Positions 55,127-64,000 of a stretch of DNA of 64,000 bases are shown piece after piece (the stretch's first letter is position 1; every line of letters starts with the position of its first letter). The translations under genes and the position numbers were made by a program. Under the pieces are notes generated by a model that was not told the origin of the DNA, did no database searches, and worked only from the letters and a program-made list of their open reading frames with translations. The stretch spans positions 8,087,501 to 8,151,500 of the forward strand of contig CM034549.1 of the NCBI GenBank assembly GCA_020055645.1, in the 5' to 3' direction. The stretch comes from Tomocerus qinae. Taxonomy: Eukaryota; Arthropoda; Collembola; Entomobryomorpha; Tomoceridae.

Positions 55127-57337
55127 TCAAGTGAACCTTTCTCTGAGCCGGGTAGTCCATTCTATATCGTCAGCGGTGAAATTCCTTCCTCTTGTTATAG
55201 CAGTTGGTGCACTAGTAGCAAACATGTCCAATAATGAATGGATCTGTTTTCTCAAACGGTCGACTATTTGTTGTTGGGCTGGGTCTCCTTCTTGGATGAT
55301 AGGGGTATCTTGATTCTTTTCGTTATACTCTTGGATCATCTTGTCCAACACATCTTGAGGAATTTCTTCGCTGACTTCCTCTGTGTCTTCATAATTTTCT
55401 TCTTGCATTTCTATTGGCTTTGCTTGCATTTTTGTCTTTTTGTTTTGGTCTTCATCATCGTAGTCATCCTCATACTCAACTTCTACTTCATTACCTCCAT
55501 AATCATCATCTTTGTCTTTCTGGTTTTGCTTTCTAACATTTTTCGCATCTTCCTTGTTTTTATCATCCTCATACTCATCATCATCATCATCATGATTTTT
55601 GTTTTCATTTTTCTTTGTTTTATTTCTTACTTTTGATTTTGAAGTGCTAACTTCGCCAAGTTCATTTTCCTCCTCTTCTTCCTCTGGCTCTTCATCTTTT
55701 TCTTCTGTCACATTCTCTTTTTCAACTTTACTTTTTGTGGTTTTCGTAGTTGTGGCTTTTGTAGGTTTCGGTTTATTTGACTTTTGAGCTGGAGTCGGAG
55801 CGGCTTCTCCATTGTGTGTCGCATTGAAATAGTAAGGACCCCAGCCAATATGGGAATAGGGGTAAGGCACTAGAGGATGAATAGGACTGTGAAAATGGCC
55901 AGGAGGAAGAGGAGAGGCCCAACCAATATTAAGACCCAAGCTAGGACCAGTAACATTTTGAACTTCGCGGGGAACAAAACCATTAGTTTGGGAAAAAGGA
56001 TTATTCAGTTGATTTGAAAATGGCGACAGCTGAATAGTGAATGGATTTTGATTGTAAACACCCGGGAAAAATTGCTGCGGTGGCTGTTGTTGATTTTCTT
56101 GTTGTCTTTGACTTTTCTTGTTTTGTTTACGTCTCGTAGTATTGTAGGAATCTGGCATAGGACGGAAAACTGGAACAACAATTGGTATTCCATGTTGGTC
56201 ACGCACTATTTCCAAAGTGGGCGTAATTGGAAAACCTTTGTCTAGAAATTCTTCCGGAATATAACTGAAATTAAACACATTCTGTTGATCACCATCTTGA
56301 GATTTGGCTAATTTTTTCTTTGTCTGAGGATATTTTGTAGGTTGTGATTTTCGCTGAGGAAGAGTTTGACTCTTTTTCCTTGTGTTTTTCCTCCCTTGAA
56401 ATAATTTCAGATTTGATTCCTTCGGAGGAGATTCTGTAGTTCTGGTAGGACTATTTGTTCTCTGTCTCGTATTCACATTGTTTCTTGTCGGTGTAGCGGA
56501 TGTAGTGGTAGCTGTATTTACAGTTACGAAGCCAGGTCCAAAGAACGATGGATTCGGAGGCTCCGTTCTAAAAGTGACGCCTCCATTTGGATAGTAGCCT
56601 GGATGATGATGAAATCCTCCATGTGGGGATGGCCCGGATGGCCAATATCCTCCAGGTTGCACTTGGACAGATGTCAGATTAATATTGGGATCACTTTGAC
56701 GTACAGAAACTGGTTGCTGCTGCTCAAAGTTTACAGGATAAGGCTGTGGTTGTCCTATATTTCCAGGATGAGGTTGTTCATAAGACACTGGATGAGGTTG
56801 CTGTTGCTCTAAGTTTACAGGATGAGACTGCTGTTCGTAAGACACGGGATGAGCTTGATTTTGCGGAAAATATCCACCTCCTACTGAATTTATATGACGC
56901 TGTTCACCGTGATATGAAACAGGTACTGGCCCATGTGGGGAATGATGATGCTCATAGAAAGACTGTTCTGCAGCTTTTAATTCAGCTCTTACAGATATAT
57001 TATCTGATGCCAGAAAAATAATAATCTAAGGTAAAAAAGACAAATTCCGTATTAAAATGCTTGTTTTGATGCTTAAAAATACAATACAAGGTATAGAAAA
57101 TAATTCTTAAAATCTATTTTGAAAATACCATGTAATAGATTGGGTTTTAAAATATTTTAATATCAACAAAAGTCAAAATCTTTGGACCATTTTAACCTGA
57201 TTGACATTATCCCTGAAAACTTCTTGAAACCCTTTACTTTAACTACAAATTGGCCTTCTTAAGAAAAACCAATATATTATTTAGAGAAATAGTTTATGGA
57301 AAATCAATAATAATCTTACCAATAATGAATTCCACAT
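55127..57337 (-). CDS. Secreted low-complexity protein with acidic tail, 638 aa, unknown
   Basis: Two exons on the minus strand: 57337-57320 (six codons) and 57025-55127, joined in phase 0. The spliced start gives a signal peptide, MWNSLLIIIFLASDNISVRA, that neither exon shows alone. From about residue 40 the protein is rich in His, Gln and Pro, with imperfect repeats of the QPHPVSYEQ / HPVNLEQQ type (about 60-115). A Pro/Gly/His-rich part and a basic Lys/Gln/Thr part (about 195-260) follow, then an aromatic Pro-rich segment (GWASPLPPGHFHSPIHPL). Next is a Thr/Lys stretch, and from about 446 to 580 a strongly acidic Glu/Asp run. The C-terminus has a predicted helix (DRLRKQIHSLLDMF) and ends TTRLRERFT. 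Very few cysteines. I know no family. Extracellular matrix or cuticle-associated roles are possible but not shown. Confidence 0.82.
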
Positions 57338-60300
57338 TTTAATACTTCTGAATTTTAGTAGGATGGTGATTTAAAATGCTAGCACAGGTGCACGGAACAC
57401 TCATAGTTTGTTATTAAATTGTAAATGTGCCAATTGTGACGCTGAGGCTGTTTCTAACACTGTGACACTAACACGGAAAACAAAGTAAATGAGACTAAAA
57501 ACTTAGTGACATAAGTAGAAGGTGAATTAGGGGACTTAAATGAGAGTTTGCTTAATTTGGGCATTTATTTTACATCAGGGGCGGAATTGCTCCATCCAGA
57601 GTAATTGGACAATGAAACTGAATTAACTTAATAACACTAATCTTAAACGAGTATAATGTTTTAATAAACCTTAGCGTCAACTCTTCGTGATTCGTGACAC
57701 AGAGTCTTAAACAAACACATATACCTAAATGTACATTGTGCATTACCGATCTATGAAATTATCAAAATGACAGCGACAGGGCGACTGTATGTATAAACAG
57801 AAACGTAGCGTGTCAAATTTAATCTACCAAAATACTCTGTGTAAATCAGGGTGTGAAAAGTAAATGCATATGAGCTATTACGAGAGTTACATAAGAATAA
57901 AACGCTTTACAAAGACCAGTATTTGCCCAAAACTTTCATGAGCTAGAGTTAACATTTTTTTTACTCAAGATAGTATTGCTCATTGTTTGGATTTATTTAG
58001 AAACAGGTTTGTTTTGGGTGTTGTTGCATATTATTGTGTACACACTGTGGTAGGTTATGATACAGTGTATAGTAGTGTACTATTTGACTTACAATTGTTA
58101 CATTTTTATCAAATTGTACTAATTTATGAATGAGTACAGTACATAGCCTATGCGATTTGCAAGTACTGTGAAGTTCTTAATAGTGAATATATTTAACTTT
58201 AATGTGATTATGCAAAGTGTAACAAACTAAATAAGAAATGAATTAATTAGGTAATATGCTGAAGGAATATGCAAAACTACACTTAGTAATCTTGTACTTG
58301 TAATACATATTTCCGACCAATGTAAATCTTATCAATAATTGTACACACATTTTCAATTTCGGCTTAGAAAGTGGACATACACTTTTGACTTACCTTCCCT
58401 AATTCATTTTGATTATTTTCATTTTCCACTGCAATTACAATGCCGGAAGAATACGGTCAAAAACGTTCATGTTCATGTTTTACGAATTAAATTAAGGCTA
58501 TGCTTAAGGTCAAAAAGTTAAAATGGTAATTATTTTAGTATTTTTATTATGTAACAAACTAACAGATATATTTGCTTAAAATGATGTTCGAGTTCTAAAC
58601 CAAGTGCAAATGAGCAATTAGCAAATGTGAGAAATATGTGAGAAATATGTAAGAAAGTATTCTCACTTTAGATATGTTAAGAAATTATTGCAGATAGATA
58701 CAATCGACTCCATAATATTAAGTACTAATATTTTGAGTTTATTAGAGGAAACATTTTTAGTAGTTCTGTGTAAAGATAATCAAAAATCACAATCTTAGTT
58801 TGACTGAAGATCAACAAACAGAAATTGCTATATTTAGACTAAATACTATAGAAGCATCAGAATTAATGGGTGGCAATCCACTAGTATTAATATACTAACT
58901 GTCAGGTGTTCTATGATATACACATTATCTTTGTTTAGTGTACCATGACACTATATACATGGTGGTGGTGTCTTGTCAACATTTTAGAACCAAATTGCAT
59001 ACCTGTTAAGTACTAATTAACGTGAATGGTGACATGTCCATATGGCGTGGCGTACGGCGTGTGCTTTACAGTTGCTGGTTGTATACAGATTTATTAAACA
59101 CAATTTCATGTCCTTCCTGGTACACGAAATGAAACCTGTGATGTGACAAAGACACAATCTCACTATCTTGTATCAATGTCTCTATTGTGCAGTATAATAA
59201 TAATTCTTAGCAAATGCAAAGATGTCAATAATGGTTCCGCTCTGTTGTTTTGTCACTAACTGTCAAGAAATCTTACTATTACAGTTGTATAGCGTGTAGT
59301 AACTAGAATACTTACTATATGCACATTTGACAAAATGTAGTCTCGACGTATGTAGTTTTTACTTTTCACACAATTTCCTATGCTGTAACATCATGTTTGG
59401 GCAACAAATAAACGCAAGGAAAGGATTGCAGAGATATATCTGAAATGTATTAATTTGTCATCACTTTTCTTCATTTTGTTCCGGCTTTTCCTAAATCTTG
59501 GAGTGGTTGGAAACAAAATGTTATCACGAGGGTGTTTTTTTAAAAAACACAAACGTGCGATTTTAACTGCAACTTTCAATTTGCATTCACACAAGAAACA
59601 CAACAATTCATTCCAATTCTTCAATACGCATTTACCATATTAATCTGTAATCTGCATACGTTTCTGCATTAAACATGCACATTGAACCATCATTGCCATG
59701 TTCTAAATTCTAATCTTAAATGTAGATGGTATCATTTTGTCAAAAGCGTGAAAATACCACCAAGAAATTAAGAAATAACAGCAAAAAGGTGAATTTAGCT
59801 AAGAAAATAGAACTCCTCCTGTACACAGTGAATATTTAAAATGCATGTCATAATAATTATGGATGCTATATTTTACTTCTTTTCTTATTCGTACACCTAT
59901 AATATAGCTTTTCATCACGATGCAGTATGCAACATGCTATGCTTACAACACAATCTTTTCACTTTTCCTATTTTTTATTTTATCCACAACAGCAATTAAG
60001 ACTTATGTAATGATATCAATCAATCTCCCTCGCAGTTCAGCCATCAATTATGCAAAGGTAGCTCTGTATAATTACAATTTGTCATTTTATATTGTAAAGT
60101 TAGCAATGTTAGGATATGGGAGTATGCAATGACCCTTTACAGCTTTTGAGAATAAAAAAGCAGTGTTTCGGGTATGAAATTTATTGGCGTACAGCATTGT
60201 TTCTATTTTACAGTCTACTGAAAGCGAATTGAATCTAACAAAAATTGTATCAACCGCGATAAATGATTACATTTGAGAAATTGGCTATAATTATATAATG

Positions 60301-63085
60301 CCAATTATTTAGTTGATTTTACTATCTTTATTGTATTTACACAATTTCCTACTTCTATAAATAAACGAATTATTACATGATTATTGCTCAACAGTCACAT
60401 CAAATCACAACAGAACAAAACAACGTTTAAACAAAGGCAATTTCAACGAACACTTTGCTAATTAACTTTGGCCTAGCGATTCACTGCTTGGAAGAATTAA
60501 AATTATCATGATTCATGATTTTGTTTACTTGTGTATTGCTTGCTGATTGAAACTACATTATCATACAAATACAAACTAACTTAAACTATGGCGAATAGGA
60601 TTCTATTCATGTTACCTACTTGTAGAACATTGTATTAAATATTATTAAAGGCAGTACAAGGTACGAATTTTGCATAGTATTATTTAGTATTGTGTGGTTA
60701 CATTAAAGATTCATTATAATATTCATTTCTTTGGATTTTTGTTACACCCATTGATTTCACTTGATTCTTAGCTTATTTATGGTAAATGAAAACAAAGATG
60801 TAACAAAATATCTAATTTTACAGTTTCATAAAAGCGCAAAAAATACTGCCATTACAGATTAAATATCTTTAAAGCAAGTTCATTCATTTAACTTAATATA
60901 TATTATAAATATATAAGAGGTAAATATATAATTTTAATTAGAACAAAATAGACTGATAAGACATTTCCACGAAACAAATCAAATTATTTTGAAATGGTTT
61001 AATAGATGTTTAATTGCTGCTTTTTAATTTAAACCATCTCAGGCACTACAGTACAAACAACGGGTAACGCTAAGAAAAGAGCCAAGAAATCAAGGCATTT
61101 CTTACAAGACAAGACCTTTTTTATAATAAAAACTGGTCGTTTGATATAAATTGTACCCTACTTAATAAACATGTACACTCTCAAAATAACAAATAATCCT
61201 TTGGCTGGTATCGCTTACGCCCTAATTGATATTATTGGTGTCTTTACACAATGTTGGGTAATACAAAATTAATACAATCACACCACAAATAAATTCAGGG
61301 ATAATCAGTTCATTGGCTGATGTTCCACATATTCATAGCATTTCCATCATACAGGGTAATCAAGTCACAAAACACAACATTCAACAACTTACAAAACACA
61401 TTCAAACTGAAATTGTACCATTTATCATAACACAATAGACTTTGACATTAAAGTAAGACTACATTTCATATTTATTTATCGTATTACTCTCATCGCATTT
61501 GTTTACAGTGTTGAGATACGATGCAACTAAATCGTAAGGTAAGGCAGTAATAAAATAATAATTTCTCTTTTGCTGCTACCTTCATCAAAATCATATAGTT
61601 TAACAAAATACAATAATACAACTAATGATTAGTAATTAAGCCAATTATTCAAATGTGTCATAAGTAAATATACATAATAGGAATGGAAATATCTTGGAAA
61701 GCTAAGTTTGCATCAAATAATGGGTTATCGGTTGCTTAATAGCATATCAGTGACTGTACAGTCCCGAGAAAAGGATACTTTATAAATGCTATTTACTTAA
61801 TTTTTTTCAAATAATCTTACTAAATGAATTACGGCACATTTTTTGCTTTCCTTGATTGTTTAAAACTTTACATTAGTTTAAGCAGATGTTTAAATTACAG
61901 TATTTGTGGTTAGGAAGGATACAATTAACATAATGTCAATAAACATCATGTGTTATGTACAATACAAACTGAATAATATGACAAAATTAATTTAACATGA
62001 GTTTGATAAAAATTATTTGTGATAAGTACCTATTTAGTTGTGTTATAATTATTGCAGTATACAAATTGACAAACAGATAACAACAAAAGCTACATTTGAA
62101 TGAGAAGTGAATTATTAACGTCTCTAGTACAAACCTAGCAATTAATGATAGAATCTTAGTATCTTTATGAATTATGTCTTTCTTTCATTTATTATTAATT
62201 GGTTAACGTATTCCTAATGTACCCTACATTATAAAGTTGTGTGAGAGGTCATGTAGGTATAAGGAATTGTTATTAGATAACACATTAAATATAGATACAC
62301 CTAATTGTACGGATTTTCCTGACAAAAGAACAGCTGCGTGTGTAGCGTAACGAGACCTTTCAGATATTTACGAGAATTTATAATAGCGTATATTTATAAT
62401 ATTATATTTACATTAATAATTATAATTGATAATAAAATTATCGTTATTAATAAATATTCGTAATATATTATGAGCTCATTGCGTACAAATGTACTGCGTA
62501 CTCTCGTATAGTCATTCTATAGCTCTATATAATAATATATAATATAAATAATATAATATTTATTTAGTAAATAATAACACGCCTAGTGGGTAACATAATT
62601 ATAACAACGTATTGTGAACCTTCTTAGGCAATATAGTTTGTTGTGTATATTATCGGTACTTGACATGATCGAAACCTAGATTATAGTACAGTGAACTTAC
62701 AATGAACCATTAATCATGTGAAGACTATACAGTTATACATTTTGCCCTTGTTTTGTTTTAATTTTAAGTAATTAAACAAACAAAGATTTGACAAAATGTA
62801 TAATTTCGCTCGTTAAGAGCAATATGGTGATTGGTGACCAACATGACAATAAATGATAATCGTCAGCGAAAAAACAATAACAAAATATTTAAACGTAACA
62901 TCTAAACATAATGTACCTAAATTATAAGTAGGTAGTCAACATAGGGTACCTATTTGTATAATAGTAATTATTATGTGGCATTTTACATAAATTATCCTAA
63001 ATTCCGCTTAAATTAGATTTAGGCACTCCTATCATCTATTAATATTTTGTATCTTATAATTTAATCATTTAGTTACCTAAAAATT
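57338..63085. other. Long AT-rich interval without recognisable genes
   Basis: About 5.7 kb. I see no protein gene or RNA I can support; open frames are 60-77 codons and AT-biased. The left part must carry the promoter of the secreted acidic-protein gene, and the right part probably the long 3' UTR of the gene starting at 63942. Composition becomes extremely AT-rich near 62380-62580, with TATTATAATATTA-type runs. Confidence 0.45.
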
Positions 63086-63942
63086 TCAATAAAATCTTCC
63101 CCTTTTCGGCTGCTGATGGGAATTAGGAGAATCCATATTGATATCGTCGTCATCTTCCTCTATAGTGAGTTGGGAGGTTCGTTTGCGTGCTTGGAATTCA
63201 TTCGAAAATAATATATCGTCTGTATCGTTGTTAGGTGGAGGACTTGGTCTACGATTCGATGCTCCTCCTATATGAGAAGACACTACGGCAGCTCTATAAC
63301 AAGATTAGGCAAAATTAATTTCAGATTTCTGCATAAAAGACTCAATGTAGGTAACTACACTAACAAAACTAGTTATTCTAATTCCCGAACAGATATACAT
63401 AAACATAAGTAAGTTTGTAACGTCATCGGTTCGAAGATAGAGGCCTTGAAGAAATGGCTATCTATCATCTTAACAGCTTACAATGTTTCAACTATACACA
63501 ATCACATCTTAAAGATATAATGTATCTCTTTGTACGTCAATGGTAAACGTTTTAGCTATTTAATTTGTAAATGTCATTCTAAGATTATTCGATTAAATAT
63601 AAATAGCATTTGCTTATTTACCTAAATGTACTAAAAGAATCTGTAGCAGAGGCAGCATTAGTGAAATCCAAGTTGGAATTTAAACCAAAGAAGTTATTAG
63701 AAGAATCGATTAGCGGCTTATTTGTTGGCTGACTTATATTTGTCAACGTGGAAGTTGTATTTGTTCCCCCACCGCCACAATGACCAGCTCCGATACCAAA
63801 AGCTCCTGCGGCACTCTTGCTATTATGGTAATAATGATGGTGGTGGTGATGGTCCTCGGAAAGGGAACTCGGTCTTCGACCTTGTTGTTGCTGATGTGGC
63901 AAAGAGGAAGATCCAGCTAACATGGCTATTAGTTCATCGCGT
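63086..63942 (-). CDS. Last two exons of a His/Gln/Asn-rich, probably nuclear protein (gene continues off the right edge)
   Basis: Exon 63942-63622 (acceptor TTTTTCACAG) opens with RDELIAMLAGSSSLP, then Gln and His runs (HHHHHHYYH), Gly- and Asn-rich sequence and SNNFFGLNSNLDF. The donor is AG/GTAAAT. The final exon 63293-63086 (acceptor GTTATAG) reads on in phase, with RRPSPPPNNDTDDILFSNEF, a basic QARKRTSQL, the acidic TIEEDDDDINMD and the terminal PKRGRFY before the stop. Ser-Pro sites, a bipartite-like basic pair and homopolymer runs suggest a transcriptional or RNA regulator. No conserved domain is in the visible part and I do not recognise the family. The 5' end lies beyond 64000. Confidence 0.72.
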
Positions 63943-64000
63943 CTGTGAAAAACAAAATATAAGTTAGATTAGAATTTTGTTCTAAAACTACTTAATGTGC

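Noticed and set aside
55238-55787. Long plus-strand frames rich in Phe/Ile/Leu and Ser
   Set aside because: Antisense shadow of the acidic Glu/Asp-coding part of the minus-strand secreted protein.

Overview
The window is eukaryotic nuclear DNA from an AT-rich animal genome, most likely an arthropod. A springtail-like hexapod is my best guess, not a proof. Support: a complete 1,810-bp 18S gene with arthropod-type 5.8S and 28S sequence; short GT-AG introns of roughly 60-100 bp, with some longer ones; a chemoreceptor-like relic; and dense MITEs, a tRNA-derived SINE and an LTR element. Exon structures below were built by hand from splice sites, and reading phase agrees across every junction I list unless stated otherwise.

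Left end (1-8.5 kb): one rDNA unit on the minus strand (18S, ITS1, 5.8S, ITS2, 28S cut by the window edge), followed upstream by ETS/IGS sequence and 21 copies of a 26-bp minisatellite. 8.5-12.5 kb is a field of small repeats: a 280-bp MITE with a perfect 8-bp target duplication, palindromic MITEs, two copies of a ~275-bp repeat, and a two-exon fragment of the helicase gene eIF4A3. 14.3-15.4 kb holds a decayed chemoreceptor-like gene.

Middle (17.5-31.5 kb) is the main ordinary gene block: a CRAL-TRIO lipid-binding protein (+), a secreted pancreatic-type lipase (-), a ten-exon Patched-related/sterol-sensing-domain transporter (+), and a seven-exon BEN-domain protein (-).

32.1-38.9 kb is a nested insertion. 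A Tnp2-like (CACTA/EnSpm-type) transposase exon is split by a 5.49-kb LTR retrotransposon. Its two 1,077-bp LTRs are identical base for base, its target duplication is AGCT, and its primer-site and polypurine-tract signals are recognisable. Its only gene is a 980-residue Gag-like protein with a degenerate protease active site and two C-terminal hydrophobic segments. No reverse transcriptase or integrase is encoded, so it must move in trans. It is the most unusual object in the window.

39.8-48.6 kb contains a segmental duplication carrying two 218-residue 3-hydroxyacyl-CoA dehydratase (HACD/Phs1 family) genes. The left copy has Phe in place of the catalytic Tyr of the YPxGxxxE motif; the right copy keeps Tyr. 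Comparing the copies gives exact empty sites for two MITEs in the left copy. Between them lie a broken copy of the Patched-like gene and a tRNA-derived SINE.

Right end (48.7-64 kb): a 135-residue secreted protein, a possible 48-residue basic protein, an L-xylulose/dicarbonyl reductase-like SDR (-), a 638-residue secreted low-complexity protein with an acidic tail (-), a long stretch without recognisable genes, and the last two exons of a His/Gln-rich gene that runs off the right edge (-).
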